From NCBI GenBank assembly GCA_030705665.1, contig JAUZQA010000154.1:1-8565 (forward strand): a DNA stretch of 8,565 bases. Direction: 5' to 3'. Source of the stretch: Bacillota bacterium (GTDB lineage: Bacteria > Bacillota > Bacilli > Bacillales_B > DSM-18226). This document shows, piece by piece, positions 1 through 5,836 of this stretch. Below the pieces are notes generated by a model. That model was not told the DNA's origin. It was given only the letters and a program-made list of their open reading frames with translations, and searched no databases. How positions within the stretch are numbered: position 1 is the stretch's first letter; each line of letters begins with the position of its first letter. A program made the translations under genes and the position numbers.

Positions 1-251
1 CGTACTGTCATCTCGGCCAAGGCGCTGAAGACAAAGAACGCAGTGATTCCGGCAACTAAATAATTAATGAGAATGGCGGGACCGGCAGTCTGAATCGAAA
101 GACTTGTTCCTAAAAAAAATCCTGCTCCAATGATCGAACCAATTCCAATGAGTGAAAGCTGCCACCAAGCAAGTCCGGGTGATTTTCCTTGAACTCGATT
201 CTCGGCTTTTTGATGGCGGACTTTCTGCTTAACAACATGATCGTTTGTCAT
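1..251 (-). CDS. APC-family amino acid permease, N-terminal part (cut by left window edge)
   Basis: Encodes the first 83 residues of a membrane amino acid transporter; the remainder lies beyond position 1. The protein opens with a basic, hydrophilic cytoplasmic tail of about 25 residues (MTNDHVVKQK...). A WWQLSLIGIGSIIGAGFFLG segment follows at about 29-48. This is the glycine-rich, broken first transmembrane helix that binds substrate in the amino acid-polyamine-organocation superfamily. A second helix (about 60-80) ends in ALAEMTV. The ATG at 249-251 is preceded by AAAGGAG at a normal distance, so the start is firm. The gene is divergent from the permease at 610 and shares the intervening control region with it. 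The two differ clearly in sequence, so they are not a recent tandem duplication. Substrate cannot be told from this fragment. Family assignment is confident. Confidence 0.88.
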   Translation of the reverse strand, partial: MTNDHVVKQKVRHQKAENRVQGKSPGLAWWQLSLIGIGSIIGAGFFLGTSLSIQTAGPAILINYLVAGITAFFVFSALAEMTV

Positions 252-466
252 ACGAATCTGCTCCTTTCGAGACGCTTTCCATTATGTTTCCCCATATTTA
301 ATATTGCACACTGAATTTTCAACTAAAATTGACGATGATTGATGAGCATTTTTAAAACTAAAATGAAAAATTTTATAATATTTAAGTTATAAGGAGATAG
401 TAAAATCAACTTTCTATAAATCGGAGTATGGAGAAAATTTAACTTGGAACTTATTTCAAATTAATT

Positions 467-481
467 TATTTTTCAAAAATA
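467..481. promoter_or_regulatory. 15-bp palindrome (possible CodY-like operator)
   Basis: TATTTTTCAAAAATA is a perfect inverted repeat around a central C, directly adjoining the proposed -35 at 482. It resembles the CodY box (AATTTTCWGAAAATT) with about five mismatches, which is weak. CodY controls amino acid permeases such as BcaP in Bacillus subtilis, so the location is plausible. In AT-rich DNA such palindromes also arise by chance. Confidence 0.25.
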
Positions 482-510
482 TTGCTTTTTTACAAAAATA
501 ATTATATTAT
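482..510 (+). promoter_or_regulatory. Candidate sigma-A promoter for the 610-2025 permease
   Basis: TTGCTT (482-487) and TATTAT (505-510) are separated by exactly 17 bases. The -10 matches consensus at five of six positions and the -35 at three of six. Transcription would start near 517, leaving a leader of roughly 90 bases. No better pair was found by eye in this intergenic region. Confidence 0.35.
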
Positions 511-542
511 TTCGATATGAAATTATTCGACACTTTTCGTAA
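511..542. promoter_or_regulatory. TTCG repeats resembling Spo0A boxes in the permease leader
   Basis: TTCGACA at 526-532 is the exact reverse complement of the 0A-box core TGTCGAA. TTCGTAA follows at 536-542, offset by exactly 10 bases, and TTCGATA lies at 511-517. All sit just downstream of the proposed -10, where Spo0A binding would repress. A single 7-mer match is expected about once by chance in a window of this size and composition, so only the phasing and location give weight. Confidence 0.2.
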
Positions 543-591
543 TTATTGTTCGGGTTATTTTGTCAGAACATTTCGATAATAGCACATGACT

Positions 592-600
592 TAGGGGAGG
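592..600 (+). promoter_or_regulatory. Ribosome binding site that decides the permease start
   Basis: An AGGGGAGG-type Shine-Dalgarno ends at 600. An in-frame ATG at 601 directly abuts it and cannot be used with it. The ATG at 610 lies nine bases downstream, an ideal distance, and gives the MNLFRKK start usual for the family. Confidence 0.8.
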
Positions 601-609
601 ATGGATTTA

Positions 610-2025
610 ATGAATTTATTTAGGAAAAAATCTTTACAACAATTAATTTCGGAAACGGAAAATAAGGGGGTTACATTAAAAAAGGAGTTAGGTGCCTTTG
701 ATTTATCTATGCTTGGTATTGGTGCAATTATCGGTACGGGGATTTTCGTTCTCACAGGGGTAGCTGCAGCGGAGCATGCGGGACCAGCACTTATCATTTC
801 GTTTATTTTATCTGGCTTGGCTTGTGTATTTGCAGCTCTTTGTTACGCGGAATTTGCCTCAGCTGCACCTGTATCAGGAAGTGCTTATACGTATAGCTAT
901 GCAACCTTTGGAGAATTAATTGCTTGGATTTTAGGGTGGGATTTAATTCTTGAGTATGGACTAGCTTCATCAGCAGTTGCAAGTGGATGGTCAGGGTATT
1001 TTCAAGGCCTGCTTGCAGGCTTTGGGATCCATTTCCCAAAAGCTCTTACTAGCGCATACGATCCGGCCCATGGAACTTTCGTCGATGTACCAGCAATCCT
1101 AATTACCTTAGTTATTACATTTCTTTTAACACAAGGCGTTAAAAAATCAGCTCGTTTTAATTCAACGGTTGTTATTATTAAATTGGCTGTAGTTGTTTTA
1201 TTTATCGCGGTGGGTGCTTGGTATGTGAAGCCGGCAAACTGGACGCCGTTTATGCCATTTGGATTTTCTGGGGTAGCAACTGGTGCGGCAACCGTGTTCT
1301 TTGCTTATATTGGTTTTGATGCTGTTTCAACTGCTGCAGAAGAAGTTAAAAACCCGCAGAAGAATATGCCTATTGGGATCATTGCATCTTTACTTGTTTG
1401 TACTGTTCTTTATATCATTGTTTCAGGAATTTTAACTGGAATTGTCCCTTACACACATTTAGATGTTAAAAACCCTGTTGCTTTTGCCCTTAATTATATT
1501 CATCAGGATTGGGCTGCTGGCTTCATCTCTCTTGGTGCAATTTGCGGGATTACAACAGTATTACTTGTTATGATCTATGGACAAACTCGTTTGTTCTATG
1601 CGATCAGCCGTGATGGATTATTACCAAAGGTATTTTCAAGTGTTGATAAAAAGAAACAAATTCCAATGGTAAATACATGGATAACTTGTGTACTTGTTTC
1701 CATCTTTTCTGGACTTGTTCCACTTGGCAGATTAGCTGAATTGACAAACATAGGAACATTATTTGCTTTCATGACAGTTTCAATAGGGATTTTGTATCTT
1801 CGAAAAACAAAAGGGGTTCCAACTGGCGGCTTCCGCGTACCGTTTGTTCCTTGGGTACCAATTCTTGCTTTCATATTCTGTGGATACTTAGCATTGCAAT
1901 TACCAGCAATAACTTGGATAAGCTTCGTTGTATGGCTGGTAATCGGCTTATTCGTTTACTTTGGTTATGGAGTGAAACATTCGACTCTCAATGATAAGAG
2001 TGAAACCTTAAAGAAAATAGGATAA
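610..2025 (+). CDS. APC-superfamily amino acid permease, YfnA/BcaP (YhdG) type
   Basis: A complete 471-residue integral membrane amino acid transporter of the cationic/branched-chain amino acid transporter branch, expected to import amino acids by proton symport. The cytoplasmic N-terminus (MNLFRKKSLQ) leads into LGIGAIIGTGIFVLTG at 35-50, the substrate-binding broken helix 1. Later family signatures are VSGSAYTYSYATFGE (88-102), FAYIGFDAVSTAAEEVKNP (231-249) and GQTRLFYAISRDGLLP (324-339). Hydrophobicity suggests about 12 helices, and length is normal for the family. The start at 610 is chosen over 601 on ribosome-binding-site spacing. It is a single-gene unit, divergent from another permease and closed by a terminator at 2033-2064. 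Overall it looks very close to Bacillus YfnA; BcaP (YhdG), a branched-chain permease, is the main alternative. Substrate is therefore inferred only as amino acids. Confidence 0.93.
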   Translation: MNLFRKKSLQQLISETENKGVTLKKELGAFDLSMLGIGAIIGTGIFVLTGVAAAEHAGPALIISFILSGLACVFAALCYAEFASAAPVSGSAYTYSYATFGELIAWILGWDLILEYGLASSAVASGWSGYFQGLLAGFGIHFPKALTSAYDPAHGTFVDVPAILITLVITFLLTQGVKKSARFNSTVVIIKLAVVVLFIAVGAWYVKPANWTPFMPFGFSGVATGAATVFFAYIGFDAVSTAAEEVKNPQKNMPIGIIASLLVCTVLYIIVSGILTGIVPYTHLDVKNPVAFALNYIHQDWAAGFISLGAICGITTVLLVMIYGQTRLFYAISRDGLLPKVFSSVDKKKQIPMVNTWITCVLVSIFSGLVPLGRLAELTNIGTLFAFMTVSIGILYLRKTKGVPTGGFRVPFVPWVPILAFIFCGYLALQLPAITWISFVVWLVIGLFVYFGYGVKHSTLNDKSETLKKIG

Positions 2026-2032
2026 AAACAGC

Positions 2033-2064
2033 AAAATACGCTTGGAAACCCAAGCGTATTTTTT
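2033..2064. terminator. Bidirectional intrinsic terminator between convergent genes
   Basis: A perfect 13-bp stem pairs 2033-2045 with 2050-2062 around a four-base loop, with AATACGCTTGG as its core. A T-run follows on the plus strand. The complementary A-rich stretch at 2026-2036 gives a T-run on the minus strand. It starts eight bases after the permease stop and abuts the stop codon of the sensor kinase, so it can end both transcripts. Confidence 0.9.
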
Positions 2065-3442
2065 ATTCACGAATGTGGAATTTAAGTGGAAGGAATAATT
2101 CGACTTTTGTTCCTGAACCTTCTTTACTCGTTATTTTAATTTCTCCTTTGTGTAACTTTACAATACTTTTAGCAATGTGCAGACCTAAGCCAGAGCCCCC
2201 GGTTTCTCTGCTCCGTGCTTTGTCCACACGGTAAAACCGTTCGAAAATATTATTGATCTCATCTGGTGGGATTCCTATACCATAGTCTCTTACCTGTACG
2301 ATGGCATATTGTTCGTTTTTTTTGATAAATACATCTATTTTATCCTTGCTATATTTCATTGCATTATCAAGTAAAATAATAATGACCTGTTTAATTTTTA
2401 ATTCATCTCCATGGATTTCGATGGGAGACTTTTCATAATGCAAGGTTATTTCTCGATGATAGGCATCATTAAGTTGTTTTAAAATACTTTTGCATAAAGA
2501 CACCAAGTCCAGTTTTTCGGTTTCCAGGACATGCTCTTTTTCCAGATTGGCGATATCCAAAAACGTTTCTGTCATTTTTTGGATTCGGGTTGCCTCTGAA
2601 TGAATGGCTTCGATTGCTTCGTCAGCCATTTGTTTATCTTGTAAGCCATGCCTTCTGAGAAAATTTGCATAGCTTTTAATGACTGTTAAAGGTGTTTTTA
2701 GTTCATGTGATGCATCGGAAACAAACTGCTTTTGTTTTTCCATACTCTCTTGGAGCCGATGAATCATTCGATTAAACGTTTTTGCCAATATCTGAAGTTC
2801 ATCTTTCGTCTTATTTTGAATGGTGAGGGTCTTGGGAATACCACTTTTTTCAATTTCCTCCATCGTTTTTATCATATTAGAAATCGGCCTCATGATCAGA
2901 TTAGCCAGCCATCTTCCCCCAAGTAAAGATAAGAAAGCTGCTAATATCGTGGAAAACCCCAATATTGCACGAAGAATTTCTTTTCTCGATTCCAGCCCGA
3001 TTAATTGTTCTCCAATCTCCAAGCTTTCATTGACCTGTGACCCATTGTTTAATGGCACACGAACAATCAATACTTCCTCTTCACCATTTTTCATTGTTAA
3101 CAAGTGTGTCTGGGCTTGCTTTGTTTCAACAAATTTTCCTTTGATTTTTTTTGAAAGGAAGGCATCATTTGTTGCTTCATATGTAACCTTATTCTGTGGC
3201 TGCAAAATTCTGATATAAGAATGGGCAGTTAAATAATCTTTTAATTCCCGATTAATATTACTAGTTGAAGGATTAAGTGACTGAATGTCTTTTATAATGT
3301 CTCCAGCTTTTTGATATTGTAAATCTTCTTCCATATTCACCGTTGACCTCATAAATAAAAAGTAGACAACCATATTAATGAGTATCATAATGCACAACAT
3401 CCAGGCTGTTGTTAAAAGATTAATTTTTGTTGTGATCCTCAT
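2063..3442 (-). CDS. Two-component sensor histidine kinase (HAMP, YkoH/ArlS-like)
   Basis: A complete 459-residue membrane sensor kinase that autophosphorylates and passes phosphate to the response regulator encoded just upstream. Helix 1 is at about 11-31, followed by an extracytoplasmic domain of about 125 residues without recognisable motifs, helix 2 at about 157-180, and a HAMP linker (about 178-232, RPISNMIKTMEEIE). The HisKA domain carries the H-box FVSDASHELKTPLT, with phospho-acceptor His246. The ATPase domain shows the N-box LLDNAMKYS (Asn360), G1 RDYGIGIP (385-392), the F-box ERFYR (401-405) and G2 GSGLGL (416-421). All catalytic motifs are intact. The ATG at 3442 lies inside the regulator gene (23-bp overlap), preceded by AAAGGAG seven bases away, so the pair is co-translated. 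Organisation resembles Bacillus YkoGH and staphylococcal ArlRS. The stimulus is unknown; the extracytoplasmic domain suggests an envelope or external signal. Confidence 0.95.
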   Translation of the reverse strand: MRITTKINLLTTAWMLCIMILINMVVYFLFMRSTVNMEEDLQYQKAGDIIKDIQSLNPSTSNINRELKDYLTAHSYIRILQPQNKVTYEATNDAFLSKKIKGKFVETKQAQTHLLTMKNGEEEVLIVRVPLNNGSQVNESLEIGEQLIGLESRKEILRAILGFSTILAAFLSLLGGRWLANLIMRPISNMIKTMEEIEKSGIPKTLTIQNKTKDELQILAKTFNRMIHRLQESMEKQKQFVSDASHELKTPLTVIKSYANFLRRHGLQDKQMADEAIEAIHSEATRIQKMTETFLDIANLEKEHVLETEKLDLVSLCKSILKQLNDAYHREITLHYEKSPIEIHGDELKIKQVIIILLDNAMKYSKDKIDVFIKKNEQYAIVQVRDYGIGIPPDEINNIFERFYRVDKARSRETGGSGLGLHIAKSIVKLHKGEIKITSKEGSGTKVELFLPLKFHIRE

Positions 3443-4127
3443 CTGTTTTCTCCTTTATGGTATACCCTACACCTCGTACGGTAGTAATTAGTGGGGAAGA
3501 AAATCCTTCATCAATTTTTTTTCTTAGATGTGTTACCGTAACATCAATTATGTTGGTCTCACCTTCGTATTCAAATCCCCATACATTCTGCAGAATGTTA
3601 TCCCGTGTTACTACCTTATTTTTATTCATGACTAAATAAACAAGAAAATCGTATTCCTTTGGAGTTAAGGAAATGGTTTTTCCCAGCCTTTTTACTTCTC
3701 TAGCATCCTTGTCAATGATTAAATCCTCAACCATAAGGAAAGGCTTTTTGTCTTTTGATACTGGATTGGTACGTAAACAAGCACGAATCCGCGCTAATAG
3801 TTCCTCAATTTCAAAAGGTTTTGTCACATAGTCATTTGCTCCATGGTCCAAGCCCGATACTTTGTCCCACGTTGTATTTCGGGCTGTTAGAAGAATAACA
3901 GGTGTGCTCTTGTTTTCCTTTCTTAATCTTCTTAATACTTCAATTCCGCTTAACCCTGGTAGCATTACATCCAATAAAATTAAGTCCACTTCGGTCTGCA
4001 AAGCGGTATCTAAACCAGCTTTTCCATCATGTTCTACTGTTACGTGGTAACCTTCATACTCCAATTCCATTTGTAAGACACGCGCAATTTTGGTTTCATC
4101 TTCTATTACAAGAATATTTGTTTTCAA
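3420..4127 (-). CDS. OmpR/PhoB-family response regulator (YkoG/ArlR-like)
   Basis: A complete 235-residue DNA-binding response regulator, first gene of the operon with the sensor kinase. The receiver domain (about 3-115) has the acidic pocket Glu9-Asp10, phospho-acceptor Asp53 in LILLDVMLPG, the switch Thr81 and the conserved Lys103 in YVTKPF. The C-terminal winged helix (about 130-230) shows LTPKEYDFLVYL, the NIIDVTVTHLRKKID recognition region and TTVRGVGYTI, as in OmpR/PhoB proteins. The start codon is TTG, set by a strong upstream GAGGTGA; an in-frame TGA two codons upstream rules out any earlier start. The end overlaps the kinase start by 23 bp. It should bind direct repeats in target promoters, possibly including its own and that of the divergent gene at 4543, but no clear repeats were identified. 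Orthology to YkoG rather than another OmpR-type regulator is likely, not certain. Confidence 0.95.
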   Translation of the reverse strand: MKTNILVIEDETKIARVLQMELEYEGYHVTVEHDGKAGLDTALQTEVDLILLDVMLPGLSGIEVLRRLRKENKSTPVILLTARNTTWDKVSGLDHGANDYVTKPFEIEELLARIRACLRTNPVSKDKKPFLMVEDLIIDKDAREVKRLGKTISLTPKEYDFLVYLVMNKNKVVTRDNILQNVWGFEYEGETNIIDVTVTHLRKKIDEGFSSPLITTVRGVGYTIKEKTDEDHNKN

Positions 4128-4134
4128 TTTTCAC

Positions 4135-4141
4135 TCACCTC
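4135..4141 (-). promoter_or_regulatory. Strong ribosome binding site for a TTG start
   Basis: On the minus strand GAGGTGA is followed by seven bases (GTGAAAA) and then TTG at 4127-4125. The Shine-Dalgarno match is long, which fits compensation for a weak initiation codon. A TGA stop in the same frame sits between the site and the start, so TTG is the only possible start here. Confidence 0.8.
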
Positions 4142-4362
4142 TCCACTCTAAAGATATTTATTTTCATGATTAAATTGGAATATCTGGGTGGCGCTCCAAA
4201 TAAAAACTCTCTACCCACAATGTAGCACTATTTAAAAATAATTTCTCATCTTAAGGAATTTTTAATCTTATATTCAGAGAATGAAAAGATTCATTTTATA
4301 TACTTAGGTTGCCCGTTTTTAGGTGCACTAAGCGATTTTCGATTGAAACCAATTAAGAGCCA

Positions 4363-4446
4363 ATGGATTTCGATTTTGAAATTGAAAAGAAAAATTACTA
4401 CAAGATTCCATTGGTTCCAAAAGGTGAACAAAGTTTTTCAAAGTAA
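4363..4446 (+). CDS. Possible 27-residue small protein (unproven)
   Basis: An ATG at 4363 opens a 27-codon frame ending in TAA at 4446, giving a charged peptide that starts MDFDFEIEKKNYYKIP and ends EQSFSK. It lies between a -10-like TATACT and a terminator-like hairpin beginning nine bases after the stop, which is why it is listed. The ribosome binding site is poor: AAGAG only about four bases upstream. The ATG is also buried in an 11-bp inverted repeat. No family is recognised, and chance or a decayed repeat is the more likely explanation. Confidence 0.15.
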   Translation: MDFDFEIEKKNYYKIPLVPKGEQSFSK

Positions 4447-4454
4447 TACAATTT

Positions 4455-4486
4455 AAAAACACCGGTGTAATATCCGATGTTTTTTT
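4455..4486 (+). terminator. Terminator-like hairpin upstream of the NAGPA-domain gene
   Basis: AAAAACA (4455-4461) pairs with TGTTTTT (4478-4484). After one C-A mismatch, CGG (4463-4465) pairs with CCG (4474-4476), and the 3' arm runs into seven Ts. An alternative fold uses the perfect 10-bp palindrome ACACCGGTGT (4459-4468). It lies only 56 bases before the next start codon, so it must end some upstream rightward transcript or act as an attenuator. Confidence 0.45.
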
Positions 4487-4542
4487 AATTTAAGATCATA
4501 CACATTTAGAATAACTTTTATTGATTCTGAAAGGAGATCACC

Positions 4543-5580
4543 ATGGAAACACAAACTACTACTGCGGTCAATGTTTCACGTGTTAATCATAAGAAGAAAA
4601 GAAAAGTACGATTTGGGAGAGTGTTTTTCTTCCTATTTTTAATCCTCATGTTTGCTGGCGGGGGATTCTTATATGGTACAAATCAAGGTCTGCAACTGCG
4701 GGAAATGCTGTTGGGGACGGTTTTATCAACGTACCATCCACAATATGAAAAATATTTGAAATTTTTTCTGCCGCAATCGGAAATTGATAAATTATATAAT
4801 GCCAGAAATCATCCACAGGCTGTTCAATCAACCATTAACAAAGAGAAACAAAAAAGGATCATTACTGACCAATCAGTCCAAGTTGATACAGTTGAAACAC
4901 CAAACTATACAGCGAAAATTATGGTTATTCATGACCCAACTATGATACATCTCGAAGGGACAAGGTATTCCGATAAGGGTCAGCCACTTTCTGATTTAAT
5001 TAAGGAAAATAAAGGAATTGCCGGTATTAATGCTGGAGGATTTTTTGATCCAAGGGGCAATGGATCAGGCGGGCAAATGATTGGAATTGATATAAGTGAT
5101 GGAAATGTTCTTTCCGTGCCAGCTGGCGGAAGAAACGTTCCAGCCCTAATTGGGGGATTTTTAAAAGATGGTCAATTTATTACAGGTAATTATTCAGTAA
5201 ACCAATTATTAAGTCTAGGTGTTAGAAACGCTGTTAGTTTTGGGCCGCAACTAATCGTAAACGGGGTTAATCAAGTAACAGGAATGGTTGATGGCGCATG
5301 GGGATGGGCACCGCGGACAGCGATTGGGCAAGAAGCAAACGGAAGTGTCGTCATGATCGCGACAGATGGTCGTTTTTATTGGAATAAAACCCACCGCGGA
5401 GCATCTATGTCTGATTTAGTAAATCTATTTGATCGTTACAACGTTACAAATGCAATTGCGATGGATGGCGGCGGATCAACTACGATGATTAAGGATGGTC
5501 AGCTGTTATTAAAACCTGCAACAAATACAGATGTGGGTATGCGATATTTACCAGACGCATGGATTGTTATCCCTCATTAA
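4543..5580 (+). CDS. Membrane-anchored phosphodiester glycosidase family protein (NAGPA domain)
   Basis: A complete 345-residue protein with a short basic cytoplasmic tail, one transmembrane segment (about 26-46) and an extracytoplasmic catalytic domain (about 120-343). The domain is of the NAGPA type, named for the enzyme that removes N-acetylglucosamine from phosphodiester-linked glycans. Motifs seen are GINAGGFFDP (161-170), FGPQLIVNG (233-241), PRTAIGQ (257-263), MIATDGR (271-277) and NAIAMDGGGSTTM (303-315). Bacterial members are often annotated as exopolysaccharide biosynthesis proteins. Action on a cell-wall or capsular phosphodiester glycan outside the membrane is an inference. The segment at about 47-115 is a low-complexity spacer. 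The ATG at 4543 has AAGGAG seven bases upstream. The gene stands alone, divergent from the two-component operon, which could regulate it. No strong terminator follows. Confidence 0.87.
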   Translation: METQTTTAVNVSRVNHKKKRKVRFGRVFFFLFLILMFAGGGFLYGTNQGLQLREMLLGTVLSTYHPQYEKYLKFFLPQSEIDKLYNARNHPQAVQSTINKEKQKRIITDQSVQVDTVETPNYTAKIMVIHDPTMIHLEGTRYSDKGQPLSDLIKENKGIAGINAGGFFDPRGNGSGGQMIGIDISDGNVLSVPAGGRNVPALIGGFLKDGQFITGNYSVNQLLSLGVRNAVSFGPQLIVNGVNQVTGMVDGAWGWAPRTAIGQEANGSVVMIATDGRFYWNKTHRGASMSDLVNLFDRYNVTNAIAMDGGGSTTMIKDGQLLLKPATNTDVGMRYLPDAWIVIPH

Positions 5581-5587
5581 ATTTTAT

Positions 5588-5620
5588 ACACATTTCGTCC
5601 GTGGAGTCTGTGAAAAGTGT
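5588..5620 (+). terminator. Weak hairpin after the NAGPA-domain gene
   Basis: ACAC-A-TTTC (5588-5596) pairs with GAAA-A-GTGT (5612-5620) with a central A-A mismatch and a 15-base loop. No T-run follows, so it is a poor intrinsic terminator. It could protect the 3' end. It is listed because no better stop signal was found before the next gene. Confidence 0.2.
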
Positions 5621-5640
5621 CTAACTTGATAGAAAATACT

Positions 5641-5652
5641 GGAAATATTTCC
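5641..5652. promoter_or_regulatory. Perfect 12-bp palindrome GGAAATATTTCC
   Basis: GGAAATATTTCC is fully self-complementary. It lies 185 bases upstream of the unknown gene at 5837 and 60 bases after the preceding stop, in non-coding DNA. Such symmetry suits a dimeric repressor. TATACT at 5677-5682 is a possible nearby -10 but lacks a matching -35. No regulator is recognised. Confidence 0.25.
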
Positions 5653-5836
5653 TAATCTCTATTTTTCGATAGTAGATATACTCATAATTTCTCAATAAAA
5701 CAGTAGAACCCTCACATTTCAAAAGAAAGTGACGATGAAAAGTCTTCATACTCACACAGGAAAGAAAAGAAATATATTGAATTATTTCCCTACAAGGAAA
5801 ATAACCTTGCTTAAAATTCGGAAAGGTTGTGAGTTT

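Larger units (their letters stand above)
252..609. other. Divergent intergenic control region between two permease genes
   Basis: A very AT-rich stretch of about 360 bases with no convincing gene. It must hold the promoters of both divergent permeases. I see a candidate sigma-A promoter for the rightward gene (482-510), a 15-bp palindrome abutting its -35 (467-481), and TTCG repeats in the leader (511-542). A weak TTGACG (329-334) with a poor -10 near 353 also faces right. An AAGGAG at 391-396 has no start codon at a usable distance and looks fortuitous. On the left-facing strand a TTGAAA lies around 316-321 (reverse complement), but no good -10 accompanies it. Confidence 0.6.
4303..4487 (+). 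other. Structured intergenic element, possible small RNA or degenerate repeat
   Basis: Three inverted repeats lie in series. The first is CTTAG plus TGC (4303-4312) pairing with GCA plus CTAAG (4325-4332). The second is an 11-bp stem of GAGCCAATGGA (4357-4367) with TCCATTGGTTC (4407-4417), containing one G-U pair. It encloses a smaller ATTTC/GAAAT hairpin near 4367-4382. The third is a terminator-like hairpin at 4455-4486. A -10-like TATACT directly precedes the array. This could be a small RNA, a leader of the downstream gene, or a remnant of a palindromic repeat such as a MITE-like element. It matches no riboswitch I recognise. Confidence 0.3.
4128..4542. other. Divergent intergenic region between two-component operon and NAGPA-domain gene
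   Basis: About 415 bases with no full-size gene. The left part (4128-4260) is the leader of the two-component operon; I found no promoter there close to consensus. A short perfect inverted repeat, AATGAA-aaga-TTCATT, lies around 4280-4295, followed by TATACT (4299-4304), a -10-like hexamer facing right without a recognisable -35. The central part (4303-4487) holds a structured element described separately. The right part (4488-4530) must carry the start region of the 4543 gene or receive transcription from upstream. TAGAAT near 4507-4512 is a possible -10. Confidence 0.5.

Noticed and set aside
545..571. Possible PurR boxes (TTGTTCGGG and CAGAACATT facing each other)
   Set aside because: The two half-sites point opposite to the known PurBox arrangement, each has two or more mismatches, and the downstream gene is an amino acid permease rather than a purine gene.
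601..609. Upstream ATG at 601 as the permease start
   Set aside because: It directly abuts the Shine-Dalgarno, leaving no spacer; the ATG at 610 has ideal spacing and matches family N-termini.
2820..3218. Plus-strand open frame of 132 codons inside the sensor kinase
   Set aside because: It is antisense to an intact kinase with all motifs, and its translation has no recognisable family features.
3902..4225. Plus-strand open frame of 107 codons over the response regulator start
   Set aside because: It is antisense to conserved receiver-domain codons, and no plausible ribosome binding site was noticed.
4303..4446. Transposase or insertion-sequence remnant
   Set aside because: No frame gives recognisable transposase motifs, and no flanking target duplication was seen; a MITE-like repeat cannot be excluded without a genome search.
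5741..5753. CATACTC as a sigma-E or sigma-G -10 for the unknown gene
   Set aside because: No matching -35 lies at 14-18 bases, and the hexamer is common in AT-rich DNA.
5729..5836. GTG at 5729 as start of the unknown gene
   Set aside because: There is no ribosome binding site, and the extra 36 residues look like translated non-coding DNA; the ATG at 5837 has an upstream AAAGG.
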